Shown in pieces: positions 1 to 8,169 of a stretch of 64,000 nucleotides of DNA. Location of the stretch: assembly GCA_902492205.1 (NCBI GenBank), contig CABUKU010000015.1, positions 1 to 64,000 of the forward strand, read 5' to 3'. The translations under genes were made by a program, and so were the position numbers. Source of the DNA: an uncultured Bacteroides sp. Lineage in GTDB: Bacteria > Bacteroidota > Bacteroidia > Bacteroidales > Bacteroidaceae. Numbering within the stretch: position 1 is the first letter of the stretch; each line of letters starts with the position of its first letter. The notes under the pieces were generated by a model. The model ran no database searches and was not told where the DNA came from. It saw nothing but the letters and a program-made list of their open reading frames with translations.

Positions 1-2
1 TC

Positions 3-80
3 AAAGCGTTCAGGGCACAGTTCAGAGGAGTAAGAGATAAAGCATTTTTCTTGTACAGACTCGCTAAATTATATGCATAA
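3..80 (+). pseudogene. C-terminal tail of an unidentified protein, cut by the window edge
   Basis: An open frame enters from the left edge and ends at a TAA at 78-80, giving 25 residues that include FFLYRLAKLYA. I cannot assign it. The basic/aromatic ending directly before a broken gene would suit the tail of a transposase, but there is no DDE motif or confirmed inverted repeat in view, so this is only a guess. It could equally be the genuine end of an ordinary gene. Confidence 0.25.
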
Positions 81-109
81 AAAGAAAAGCCCTCAGACTT
101 TTACATTGA

Positions 110-325
110 TCCGGTATCATCACCTCTTATGAATTATCGGTTGGAACAGATGCCAATGCCATAAATCAAACAGTTGCCAAAGGAGAGTTCTCAAATATCA
201 AGAACAACCCTATCATGCAATCCGTCTACTTTACTCCGGTAAAGGCAAGATACATCCAACTGAAAGCAACACGAATGGCTAATGAAAACGGGCCAATGGG
301 ATTTGCAGAGATTGGTATACAATAA
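110..325 (+). pseudogene. Remnant of an F5/8 type C (discoidin/CBM32) domain
   Basis: After an in-frame TGA at 107-109 the frame runs to a TAA at 323-325 with no plausible start codon near its beginning. The residues include ITSYELSVGTD, KNNPIMQSVYFTP and ARYIQLKA, ending GFAEIGIQ. This is the usual last half of a galactose-binding-like F5/8 type C domain, as found at the C-termini of secreted Bacteroides glycosidases such as fucosidases and hexosaminidases. Earlier parts of the domain and any catalytic domain are absent, so the gene has been truncated, by insertion or deletion close to position 108. The parent enzyme cannot be named from what remains. Confidence 0.6.
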
Positions 326-348
326 AGGCATTTATCAGTAAGCCGGGA

Positions 349-397
349 AGCGAAATATGGGAAATATGAAAAAACTTTCTCCTATTTCGCTTTTTTA
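349..397 (+). terminator. Hairpin terminator after the discoidin remnant
   Basis: The arms AGCGAAATA (349-357) and TATTTCGCT (383-391) pair perfectly, and a T-run follows at 391-396. A shorter inner pairing of GGGAAA with TTTCTC lengthens the stem. It would end transcription of the truncated gene and separate it from the sigma-factor operon. Confidence 0.65.
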
Positions 398-494
398 TTG
401 TAACAACTTTCCTCCCGCTTACGTCTCTATTAATGAACAGTGATTGATAGCGCATCAACAGAAGAAAAAATAATAACTTAAAAACGATAAAGAT

Positions 495-905
495 ATGATG
501 AAGAAATGTTTATTTTGCTTAGTATTATTGGCAGCATGCCAATTAAGCTACGGTCAGACAGTTAAAGAATTGATTGAAGAGTTCTCAAAGGTAAAAGGTG
601 CAGAATACACCAAAGTAGGAAAAGTAGCCAAAGGACTGGATTGTGTAGAAGTAATAGAATTGAAAGACTGCTCCGGCGATGTGAAAGAAAAGTTCCTGAA
701 CAGCCTCAGCACCCTTAAAGACAGCAACTATGAAATAATGGTGAAAACAAACGAGAATGGAGAAAAGACCAGAGTAATGAAAGGCGCTCAGGGCAGTAAA
801 ATGGAAGATGAAATGGTGGTACTGACAGCAGGAGACAATGATTACACCATAGTCAGAATAAAAGGTAAAATGGCAGCAAAGGAATTAAGCAAGTTTAACA
901 AGTAA
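495..905 (+). CDS. DUF4252 family secreted protein (first copy)
   Basis: 136 residues with a short signal peptide (CLFCLVLLAACQLSYGQ) and a mature part of the DUF4252 type, a small alpha/beta protein of unknown function common in Bacteroidetes. It ends with the family's typical phrase (YTIVRIKG), which the second copy at 1935-2396 also carries (YTIIQIKG). The Met at 498 is an equally possible start. The sigma factor begins 4 bp after the stop, so the two are co-transcribed. A role as envelope sensor or effector of the sigma system is inferred only from position. Confidence 0.7.
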   Translation: MMKKCLFCLVLLAACQLSYGQTVKELIEEFSKVKGAEYTKVGKVAKGLDCVEVIELKDCSGDVKEKFLNSLSTLKDSNYEIMVKTNENGEKTRVMKGAQGSKMEDEMVVLTAGDNDYTIVRIKGKMAAKELSKFNK

Positions 906-909
906 GTTC

Positions 910-1407
910 ATGGATGCAGAATGCTTCAAACAACAATATCTACCTTGTCACGAAAAGCTTTACCGGATAGCTTTCAGACTGCTTGGCAACGCTTGCGACG
1001 CGGAAGATATGGTACAAGAAGCGTATCTGAAACTCTGGAACAAACGGGATGAACTGGCAGAAGTAAAGAACCCGGAATCTTACAGTGTGGTTATACTCAA
1101 GAACCTTTGTTTCGATTTTCTGCGTTCGGCAAAAGACAATATTGACGACCGGGCTCCCGAAGACTTGAACATTGCGGGTGAAACATCGGTAGCAACCGAA
1201 ATAGAGATGAAAGACGAATTCAACTGCATTAAAGAAGTCATTTTCCACCTTCCGCGGCAACAACGGCAAGTAATGATATTACGCCATGTGAATGATTGCT
1301 CAATGGAAGAGATAGAAAAAGTAACCGGACTAAATGCTATCAACATCAGGGTATTGCTATCCCGGGCAAGAAAGAAGATACGTGAACAGTTTAACAGAAA
1401 GGATTAA
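910..1407 (+). CDS. ECF-type RNA polymerase sigma factor
   Basis: 165 residues. Region 2 is visible near residues 14-45 (LYRIAFRLLG, then AEDMVQEAYLKLW, the -10 recognition and core-binding helix). Region 4 is near 115-160 (LPRQQRQVMILRH and INIRVLLSRARKKIREQF, a helix-turn-helix). There is no region 1 or 3, as usual for ECF (group 4) factors. It directs RNA polymerase to a small regulon, probably including its own operon. It is followed 3 bp later by a membrane protein that is the likely anti-sigma factor. The specific signal is unknown. Confidence 0.9.
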   Translation: MDAECFKQQYLPCHEKLYRIAFRLLGNACDAEDMVQEAYLKLWNKRDELAEVKNPESYSVVILKNLCFDFLRSAKDNIDDRAPEDLNIAGETSVATEIEMKDEFNCIKEVIFHLPRQQRQVMILRHVNDCSMEEIEKVTGLNAINIRVLLSRARKKIREQFNRKD

Positions 1408-1410
1408 GAG

Positions 1411-1938
1411 ATGAAAACAGAAGATGTAGAGAAATTGCTTGCCAAATTCTATGAAGGAGAAACTACAACAAGCGAAGAACAGACACTACACCGTTATTTT
1501 GAAACGGAGGAAGTACCTGAACACCTGCTTGCAGACAAAGAAGTATTCTCGGCTTTGGCAGACCGTACAGAGATAAACATCCCTTTTGATTTGGAAAGTA
1601 AGCTGAGCAAATCTATCGACCAATGGGAGGAAGCTGAAAAAAAGGTTATTAAAGTCAAGCACAACCGGAGAGTTTATTGGCAATGGGTAGGCAGCATAGC
1701 CGCAAGTATTCTGTTAGTATTCGGCATATGGACTTACATTGACAGGAACGAAAGTAATACTCCGGTACTGGCAGATACTTTTACCAATCCTGAAGATGCA
1801 TACCGGGAAGCACAAAAAGTACTGGCACTCGTTTCACTCAACCTGAATAAAGGAATGGAACAGGTAGAAAATGCCCAACAAAAAACAGAGAAAGCAGATA
1901 AAATAGTAAAGAAAACCATTAATTCAATCAGACAATGA
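1411..1938 (+). CDS. Probable membrane anti-sigma factor
   Basis: 175 residues. A soluble N-terminal part (1-87) begins EDVEKLLAKFYEGETTTSEE, the kind of opening seen in Bacteroidetes anti-sigma proteins. One membrane segment follows at about 91-110 (QWVGSIAASILLVFGIWTYI), then a 65-residue, lysine/glutamate-rich extracytoplasmic tail that looks helical. There is no FecR or DUF4974 domain, so this is not the TonB-receptor-linked type. The start lies 3 bp after the sigma gene and the stop overlaps the next start by 4 bp (ATGA). The anti-sigma role is inferred from this context. Confidence 0.65.
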   Translation: MKTEDVEKLLAKFYEGETTTSEEQTLHRYFETEEVPEHLLADKEVFSALADRTEINIPFDLESKLSKSIDQWEEAEKKVIKVKHNRRVYWQWVGSIAASILLVFGIWTYIDRNESNTPVLADTFTNPEDAYREAQKVLALVSLNLNKGMEQVENAQQKTEKADKIVKKTINSIRQ

Positions 1939-2396
1939 AACTAAGAAAACTTATATTAATGATATGCTTATGTTGTTCATTCTCAGCATTTGCACAAGAT
2001 GATGTTCTCGAAAAGCTATCGGATATGGATGGTGTTTCCGCAGTATATATCTCCAAAAGCATGTTTGGCAGTATGGGAGGTATGGATATGGGTGGCTTAG
2101 ACATCAGCAAAGTAGCCGGTAAAATAGAAGCCATGCAAGTATTGACAGCAGAAAAAAACAAGGCTGCACAAGCCATGAAAGCCGAAGCAGACAAGTTGGT
2201 CAAGAATAAAGACTACGAAGTGATGATGAAAGTAAAGGACAGTGATTCGAAAGTTGCGTTCTACATTAAAAGGGAGAATAATAAAATAAAAGGCCTATTG
2301 ATGTTAGTAGACGAGACTCCCAAGGAATACACCATTATTCAAATAAAAGGAGACCTGTCACTGAAAGAAATACAGAACATCACCAATCAAAAATAA
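1935..2396 (+). CDS. DUF4252 family secreted protein (second copy)
   Basis: 153 residues with a signal peptide (LILMICLCCSFSAFAQ) and a DUF4252-like mature part. It starts inside the stop codon of the anti-sigma gene, so translation is probably coupled. Compared with the first copy it has a methionine/glycine-rich stretch (FGSMGGMDMGGLD, around residues 44-56) that may be a flexible loop. Two paralogues bracketing one sigma/anti-sigma pair suggests they work with it, as signal sensors or outputs. The family has no established biochemical function that I know of. Confidence 0.75.
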   Translation: MKLRKLILMICLCCSFSAFAQDDVLEKLSDMDGVSAVYISKSMFGSMGGMDMGGLDISKVAGKIEAMQVLTAEKNKAAQAMKAEADKLVKNKDYEVMMKVKDSDSKVAFYIKRENNKIKGLLMLVDETPKEYTIIQIKGDLSLKEIQNITNQK

Positions 2397-2400
2397 AAAA

Positions 2401-2432
2401 AGCATCAGGGCTTTATACCCTGATGCTTTTTT
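2401..2432. terminator. Bidirectional intrinsic terminator
   Basis: A perfect 10-bp stem, AGCATCAGGG (2401-2410) with CCCTGATGCT (2418-2427), has a 7-nt loop. It is followed by Ts on the plus strand and preceded by As, so it can also terminate the convergent yeiH-type gene on the minus strand. Confidence 0.9.
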
Positions 2433-2453
2433 AGTGTTTATAATAAATAGAAC

Positions 2454-3446
2454 TTATGCCCAATAGATATAAGCCAAAGTAGACAAGCTAATCACCATCC
2501 AAAGCAATACACCCTGTACCAACGGTTTAATACCAACCTGCTTAATTACATCTCTTGACAAAGAAGCACCAATAAAGAACAAAGTAATAGTCAAGCCCTT
2601 ACGTGCCAATCCGGAAATAGCGCTTCCCACAGCCGGAACGCTTTGCAACAAATAAGTATTGATAACGATAGCTACCACAAAGAACAAGATAAACCAAGGA
2701 ATACTGATTTTCTTTCCGTCGCCTTTAAATATGAAAGAAGTAACAAGCGCCAAAGGAATAATCCATAATGCACGGGTAAGTTTAATAGTAGTAGCTACTT
2801 CCAAAGCCTTTTCCCCATAGGCAGCACCGGCACCAACTACAGAACTTGTATCATGGATAGCGATAGCTGCCCAAGTACCAAACTGTGTCTGGCTCATATC
2901 CAACCAATGACCTATCACCGGAAAGATGAACAATGCAATAGCATTCAATATAAAGATAGTTCCGAGAGCAACAGACATTTCACTGTCCTTCGCTTTCAAA
3001 ACCGGACCGACGGCTGCAATGGCACTACCACCGCAAATAGCCGTACCTGAACTAATCAGGTAAGATGTGTCACGGTCTACCTTTAAAAACTTACGGCCAA
3101 TGAACCAGCCGATAGCCATTGTACCCACAACAGACAGAACAGTAAACTCCATTCCTTCCTTGCCCGATGCAAGCGATGCCTGAAGATTCATGCCGAATCC
3201 CAAACCCACAACCGAATATTGTAATAAATATTTAGATACTTTCTTGTTGAACTTAGGATGAGCCTGCCCGCAGATCAGAGCAAAAGCCAAACCGAGGAAC
3301 AATGCAACGGGAGGAGTTACCCATGCGGAATAAGGAGCCATTCCCGGAATGTAATCCAACAATAAAAAGAAAGTAAGTAGAGTCAGCATTGTGACGTAAA
3401 TAACTTTGTTATTGCTTTTCAAAGATGCAGTAATAGTTGAAATCAT
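2454..3446 (-). CDS. YeiH/UPF0324 family membrane protein (putative sulfate exporter family)
   Basis: 330 residues, almost entirely hydrophobic, with about nine or ten membrane helices. It contains the family's glycine-rich GTAICGGSAIAAVGP stretch and the AIHDTSSVVGAGAAYG segment. The family (Cons_hypoth698, YeiH) is annotated as a putative sulfate exporter; the substrate is not firmly established. It lies 83 bp downstream of a LysR regulator read in the same direction, reminiscent of the yeiE-yeiH association in enterobacteria. A separate promoter -7 box just upstream suggests it can also be transcribed alone. Confidence 0.85.
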   Translation of the reverse strand: MISTITASLKSNNKVIYVTMLTLLTFFLLLDYIPGMAPYSAWVTPPVALFLGLAFALICGQAHPKFNKKVSKYLLQYSVVGLGFGMNLQASLASGKEGMEFTVLSVVGTMAIGWFIGRKFLKVDRDTSYLISSGTAICGGSAIAAVGPVLKAKDSEMSVALGTIFILNAIALFIFPVIGHWLDMSQTQFGTWAAIAIHDTSSVVGAGAAYGEKALEVATTIKLTRALWIIPLALVTSFIFKGDGKKISIPWFILFFVVAIVINTYLLQSVPAVGSAISGLARKGLTITLFFIGASLSRDVIKQVGIKPLVQGVLLWMVISLSTLAYIYWA

Positions 3447-3480
3447 TTTTCTATTATTTAATGTTTAATCTTTCGAGTCG

Positions 3481-3488
3481 CAAAGGTA
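3481..3488 (-). promoter_or_regulatory. Bacteroides-type -7 box upstream of the yeiH-like gene
   Basis: On the minus strand this reads TACCTTTG, an exact match to TAnnTTTG, about 35 bp upstream of the start codon at 3446. I do not see a good -33 TTG at the expected distance, so the assignment rests on the -7 box alone. Confidence 0.5.
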
Positions 3489-3529
3489 CGCCAACATTCT
3501 GAAATGTACTAATTGTTTATAATTATGGC

Positions 3530-4429
3530 TTATAACTTTTCCTTATATCTCGCTGCAAACTGCATAAACACCTGCGGAAGTCCTCCCTCTTGCCCCTGTG
3601 CCTGAACGAAATTAAACTCCCGGCACATGGTAAGGTCTTGAATATCCACCACTTTAAATCTTCCGGAATGCAATTCCTGTGCAATGGAACGAATAGATAC
3701 AATTCCCATACAATCCGTATGTTCCAGAAAAAGTTTGATTCCCTCCGTACTCCCCAAATGCATTTTCACATTCAGAGAAGATAACTTAATGTTATGTTCC
3801 TGCAAAGCAGTTTCCAACACATCAAGCGTGCCCGAACCTCTTTCCCTCAATGCCAATGGTATTTGTTGGAACTCCTCGAGCGAAATCTCATCAAGGTTAA
3901 CCAATTTGCTTTTGGTATGCACCACGGCAACCAGTTCATCTTGCAGGAAAGGTGTATATTTCAGATTAGACTGACGGTGAATTCCCTCTACCAATCCCAA
4001 ATCAATCCTGTGTTCCTGCAACCCGGTTTCTATTTCACGGGTATTTCCATTCAGCAAAGAAAGCGATACTTGCGGAAACTTCTCTATGAACTTTGCCAGC
4101 AAAGGCGGAAGTACATATTGCGCAATAGTGGTGCTCGCCCCCAAACGTAGTTCACCCGTATATTCATTGTGCAGCAAGTGCATGTCATATTCCAATCGTT
4201 TGTAATCTTCCAAAATACGTTCACTGTGCTCAAGCAACAGCTTTCCTGCCGGAGTAAGTGTAATCTTATTCCCTAACCTCTCAAACAGGCGTACCTGATA
4301 CAAACTCTCCAACTCCTGGATATGCTTCGTTATGGCAGGCTGGCTCACAAACAACTCCTGCGAAGCCTTCGTGAAACTAAGATTCTTAGCTACGCTGCAA
4401 AATACTTTTAATCTGAAATCGGCAGACAT
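3530..4429 (-). CDS. LysR family transcriptional regulator
   Basis: 299 residues. The N-terminal winged helix-turn-helix covers about 1-60 (FTKASQELFVSQPAITKHIQ is the recognition region), followed by a linker helix and a periplasmic-binding-protein-like effector domain from about 88 (ELRLGASTTIAQYVLPPLL). The length is standard for the family. It probably controls the yeiH-like gene 83 bp downstream. In enterobacteria the comparable YeiE is linked to sulfur metabolism, but the ligand here is unknown. It follows the gene at 4448 by only 18 bp, so they may share a transcript. Confidence 0.88.
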   Translation of the reverse strand: MSADFRLKVFCSVAKNLSFTKASQELFVSQPAITKHIQELESLYQVRLFERLGNKITLTPAGKLLLEHSERILEDYKRLEYDMHLLHNEYTGELRLGASTTIAQYVLPPLLAKFIEKFPQVSLSLLNGNTREIETGLQEHRIDLGLVEGIHRQSNLKYTPFLQDELVAVVHTKSKLVNLDEISLEEFQQIPLALRERGSGTLDVLETALQEHNIKLSSLNVKMHLGSTEGIKLFLEHTDCMGIVSIRSIAQELHSGRFKVVDIQDLTMCREFNFVQAQGQEGGLPQVFMQFAARYKEKL

Positions 4430-4447
4430 AATATCTATTTATAATAA

Positions 4448-5029
4448 TCAATCCAATTCATCTCCACGGATGCCCAATGCCTGCATCACGGGATATATCA
4501 ACAGTTCCCAATGGGTGGAAATCTGCCTCTCCGGTTCGTTCATACGGAACTGGATTACTTCCATATCTTCCCTTTCAGGCAAACTGTTCATTACTTTTTC
4601 GCCATACAGCTCATTGTTTGAAACAAGAATAAGCCGTTTCACCGTCTTTGCTTCACCCACTACTTTCAAAGACTCCAGATAAAGTTGCTCCAAAGTTGCC
4701 ATATCCTCCGGTTGAAAAGAGTTGAAACAGAACTCTCCGAATTGGTTCTTGAAAGCCGTATCATTCAATTCTTTCTCCAAACCGGACGGGTTACAGTTAA
4801 CAAGCTTTGTACAATCCTTATCATATATCAATATCACCTGAATCTGCTTCTCGCCCTCAGCCACTCCGGCATCCAACGCAAGATAAGTCATTAATTCCGA
4901 TAAATCCACTGTTTGCAGCGGTCGGTTCAGCATTCCCTCAAAAGCTTTTTTTATATCATTTACCACAAAATTCAAGAATGATGCATCGATCAACATCACT
5001 GTTTCATTAAACTGTGCCTTCTGTTCCAT
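4448..5029 (-). CDS. Conserved hypothetical protein
   Basis: 193 residues, soluble, with no signal peptide or membrane segment. It starts MEQKAQFNETVMLIDASFLN, with patterns such as KQIQVILIYDKDCTKL and KRLILVSNNELYGEKV that suggest an alpha/beta fold. It resembles a family of uncharacterised Bacteroidales proteins (possibly the one called DUF6621, from memory and not certain). It lies 18 bp upstream of the LysR gene. No catalytic motif is recognisable. Confidence 0.6.
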   Translation of the reverse strand: MEQKAQFNETVMLIDASFLNFVVNDIKKAFEGMLNRPLQTVDLSELMTYLALDAGVAEGEKQIQVILIYDKDCTKLVNCNPSGLEKELNDTAFKNQFGEFCFNSFQPEDMATLEQLYLESLKVVGEAKTVKRLILVSNNELYGEKVMNSLPEREDMEVIQFRMNEPERQISTHWELLIYPVMQALGIRGDELD

Positions 5030-5521
5030 ATTGTATTTTATCGTTTATGGGGATAAAGATACGAATTATCGGCAAAAAAACTTCTCCACCCCAGATATTT
5101 GATAAAATAATCGCCACATATAATAAGCACCTCCCTGCCCGAAGCTAAGCCTTTCTTCTCGCACGACTAACTCCGTTTATCCTTACATATTAGTAACTTG
5201 ACAACTGTCAATTATATACTTGACAGACGCCAATTAATAACTTGACAGCTGTCAAGTATATAATTGACAGTTGTCAAGTTATTTAATAATGCAAAGAAAA
5301 CGCCTAAACACAACGGATAAAACATCTTAGCCATGCTGAAAAAAAAGACTGGTATTCAGCAAGATTAGAATATTTGACAGGACACTCTCACCATTTTCTG
5401 ACTTTTTGTCATATATTTATTAAAATCAACTAAAATATGTCTCTTTTTATGCGCTGGCAAATCTTTTGACGCCTGTTAAGTGTTACACACAACGTGAAGA
5501 AATTTAGAAAGGAGAAAATAT
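5030..5521. other. 492-bp intergenic region between divergent genes
   Basis: This region must hold the promoters of the minus-strand gene ending at 4448 and of clpB. For the former, TATCTTTA on the minus strand (5054-5061) is a near match to the -7 consensus. For clpB I found no convincing TAnnTTTG box, but a strong ribosome-binding site (AAAGGAG) lies about 7 bp before the start. A 22-bp-period palindromic array occupies 5194-5285. A 7-bp inverted repeat (TGCTGAA / TTCAGCA) lies between about 5334 and 5363. Confidence 0.6.
5194..5285. repeat. Array A: four 22-bp units with TTGACAGCTGTCAA-like core, forming a large palindrome
   Basis: TTGACA occurs at 5198, 5220, 5242 and 5264, exactly 22 bp apart. 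Units 1, 3 and 4 continue to NNTGTCAA, making a palindromic core. Unit 2 has diverged (GACGCCAA). In addition, bases 5194-5226 are the exact reverse complement of 5249-5281 (33 bp per arm, 22-bp spacer), so the whole array can fold as a long hairpin or cruciform. It sits 237 bp upstream of clpB. The function is unknown; it is not a promoter of the Bacteroides type. Confidence 0.9.
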
Positions 5522-8110
5522 ATGAACTTTAACAACTTTACAATTAAATCTCAGGAGGCCGTTCAGGAGGCGGTCAATCTGGTACAGGCACGTGGGCAGC
5601 AAGCTATCGAGCCTGCTCACCTGCTCTATGGAGTGTTGAAGGTAGGCGAAAATGTAACCAACTTCATCTTCCAGAAACTGGGTGTGAACGGAACCCAGAT
5701 AAGCACTGTACTGGACAAACAGATTGACTCTTATCCGAAAGTATCGGGTGGCGAACCTTACCTGAGCCGTGAGTCAAACGAAGTTCTGCAAAAGGCAACG
5801 CAATTCTCAAAGGAAGCAGGCGATGAATTTGTTTCGCTCGAATTCCTTCTTCTTGCCCTTTTAGTGGTGAAGAGCACTGTCTCCACCATTTTGAAGGATG
5901 CGGGAATGACCGAGAAAGATACGCGGACAGCCATTTCGGAACTGAGAAAAGGAGAAAAGGTAACTTCGCAATCAAGTGAAGATACTTACCAGTCATTGAG
6001 CAAATATGCCATCAATCTGAATGAAGCCGCACGCAACGGCAAACTTGATCCGGTTATCGGACGTGACGAGGAAATCCGCCGAGTGCTTCAGATTCTGAGC
6101 CGACGCACAAAGAACAACCCGATTCTTATCGGTGAGCCGGGTACAGGTAAAACCGCTATCGTTGAAGGGCTTGCACACCGTATCCTACGTGGGGATGTGC
6201 CGGAGAACCTGAAAAACAAACAAGTTTACTCTTTGGACATGGGAGCACTTGTGGCGGGAGCCAAATATAAAGGTGAGTTCGAAGAACGTTTGAAATCGGT
6301 TATCAACGAAGTAACCAAATCGGACGGACAGATTATCCTGTTCATTGATGAGATTCATACATTGGTGGGAGCCGGAAAAGGTGAAGGCGCAATGGATGCC
6401 GCAAACATTCTGAAACCAGCCCTTGCACGTGGTGAGTTACGATCTATCGGTGCAACGACTTTGGACGAATACCAGAAGTATTTTGAAAAAGACAAAGCAT
6501 TGGAACGCCGTTTCCAAACCGTCTTTGTGAATGAGCCGGACATTATGAGCACCATTTCTATTCTTCGTGGATTGAAAGAACGCTACGAAAACCACCACAA
6601 AGTACGTATCAAAGACGATGCCATCATTGCTGCCGTGGAGCTTTCGAACCGTTACATCACCGACCGTTTCTTGCCGGATAAAGCCATTGACTTAATGGAT
6701 GAGGCTGCTGCCAAGTTGCGTATGGAAGTGGATTCCGTACCCGAAGAGTTGGATGAAATATCACGTAAGATCAAACAATTGGAAATTGAGCGCGAAGCTA
6801 TCAAACGTGAGAAAGACGAACCTAAGTTGAAGCAACTCAACAAAGAGATTGCCGAAATGAAGGAACAGGAGAACTCGCTCAAAGCCAAATGGCAGAGTGA
6901 GAAAACCATTGTGAACAAGATTCAGCAAAACAAGGTGGACATCGAAAACCTCAAGTTTGAAGCCGACAAAGCCGAACGCGAAGGCGATTATGGAAAAGTT
7001 GCCGAGATTCGTTATGGTAAGTTGCAAGCTCTTGATGCCGAGATTCAGCAATATCAGGAAGAACTGAGAAAGATGCAGGGCGACAAAGCAATGATTAAAG
7101 AAGAAGTAGACGGTGAAGATATTGCCGACGTGGTTTCACGTTGGACAGGAATACCTGTCAGCAAGATGCTTCAAAGCGAAAGAGAAAAACTTCTCCATTT
7201 AGAAGAAGAACTTCACCTTCGCGTGGTAGGTCAGGATGAGGCTATCGCTGCCGTGTCCGATGCTGTACGCAGAAGCCGTGCAGGATTGCAAGATCCGAAA
7301 CGTCCTATCGGTTCGTTCATCTTCCTCGGAACAACAGGTGTAGGTAAAACCGAACTTGCCAAAGCTCTTGCCGAATACTTGTTTGACGATGAAACGATGA
7401 TGACACGTATCGACATGAGTGAATATCAGGAGAAGCACTCGGTATCACGCCTTATCGGAGCGCCTCCGGGATATGTGGGTTATGATGAAGGCGGACAATT
7501 AACCGAAGCCGTTCGCAGAAAGCCCTATTCAGTAGTGTTGTTCGACGAAATTGAAAAGGCGCACCCGGATGTTTTCAACATCTTGTTGCAAGTACTTGAC
7601 GACGGGCGACTGACTGATAACAAGGGACGTGTGGTTAACTTCAAGAATACAATTATCATCATGACTTCAAACTTGGGAAGTGCATACATCCAAAGTGAGT
7701 TCGAAAAGATGAACGACGAGAACCGTGAAGTTATCATTGAGGAAACAAAGAAAGAAGTGATGTCCATGCTGAAGAAAACCATCCGACCGGAGTTCCTGAA
7801 CCGTATCGACGAAACAATCATGTTCTTACCGTTGAACAAAGAACAGATTGAGGAAATCGTAACGCTTCAAATCAATGGTGTAAAGAGGATGCTTTCCGAA
7901 AACGGAATCAACTTGCAGTTAACCGATGCGGCTACTCAATTCCTTGCCAGCACAGGTTATGATCCTGAGTTTGGTGCCCGTCCGGTAAAAAGAGCCATTC
8001 AGCGTTATTTATTGAATGACTTATCAAAGAAACTGCTTGCCGGAGATGTGAACCGGGATAAACCGATCATTGTAGATGCAGCAGGAGACGGATTGAAGTT
8101 TAGCAACTGA
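5522..8110 (+). CDS. clpB: ATP-dependent disaggregase ClpB
   Basis: 862 residues, the normal ClpB length. Order: N-terminal substrate-binding repeats (1-145); first AAA+ domain with Walker A GEPGTGKT (204-211) and Walker B ILFIDEIHTL; a long coiled-coil middle domain (about 400-520, rich in K/E), which distinguishes ClpB from ClpA/ClpC; second AAA+ domain with Walker A GTTGVGKT (603-610), VLFDEIEKAHPD and the C-terminal small domain (FGARPVKRAIQRYL). It works in the cytoplasm with DnaK to dissolve heat-induced protein aggregates. It stands as a single gene with its own terminator and a long, repeat-bearing upstream region. Confidence 0.98.
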   Translation: MNFNNFTIKSQEAVQEAVNLVQARGQQAIEPAHLLYGVLKVGENVTNFIFQKLGVNGTQISTVLDKQIDSYPKVSGGEPYLSRESNEVLQKATQFSKEAGDEFVSLEFLLLALLVVKSTVSTILKDAGMTEKDTRTAISELRKGEKVTSQSSEDTYQSLSKYAINLNEAARNGKLDPVIGRDEEIRRVLQILSRRTKNNPILIGEPGTGKTAIVEGLAHRILRGDVPENLKNKQVYSLDMGALVAGAKYKGEFEERLKSVINEVTKSDGQIILFIDEIHTLVGAGKGEGAMDAANILKPALARGELRSIGATTLDEYQKYFEKDKALERRFQTVFVNEPDIMSTISILRGLKERYENHHKVRIKDDAIIAAVELSNRYITDRFLPDKAIDLMDEAAAKLRMEVDSVPEELDEISRKIKQLEIEREAIKREKDEPKLKQLNKEIAEMKEQENSLKAKWQSEKTIVNKIQQNKVDIENLKFEADKAEREGDYGKVAEIRYGKLQALDAEIQQYQEELRKMQGDKAMIKEEVDGEDIADVVSRWTGIPVSKMLQSEREKLLHLEEELHLRVVGQDEAIAAVSDAVRRSRAGLQDPKRPIGSFIFLGTTGVGKTELAKALAEYLFDDETMMTRIDMSEYQEKHSVSRLIGAPPGYVGYDEGGQLTEAVRRKPYSVVLFDEIEKAHPDVFNILLQVLDDGRLTDNKGRVVNFKNTIIIMTSNLGSAYIQSEFEKMNDENREVIIEETKKEVMSMLKKTIRPEFLNRIDETIMFLPLNKEQIEEIVTLQINGVKRMLSENGINLQLTDAATQFLASTGYDPEFGARPVKRAIQRYLLNDLSKKLLAGDVNRDKPIIVDAAGDGLKFSN

Positions 8111-8131
8111 TATACGTAAGTATATAAAAAG

Positions 8132-8166
8132 AAAATGCTGTTTGGATATTCCAGACAGCATTTTTT
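8132..8166. terminator. Intrinsic terminator between clpB and the convergent AraC gene
   Basis: ATGCTGTTTGG (8135-8145) pairs with CCAGACAGCAT (8151-8161) through one G-U pair, over a 5-nt loop, followed by TTTTT. As flank it on the other side, so it can serve both convergent genes. Confidence 0.88.
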
Positions 8167-8169
8167 GTT

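Noticed and set aside
5194..5285. TTGACA boxes with TATAAT-like sequence read as sigma-70 promoters
   Set aside because: Spacing between TTGACA and the nearest TATAAT is about 11 bp, not 17, and Bacteroides uses TTTG/TAnnTTTG. The regular 22-bp repeat explains the motifs better.
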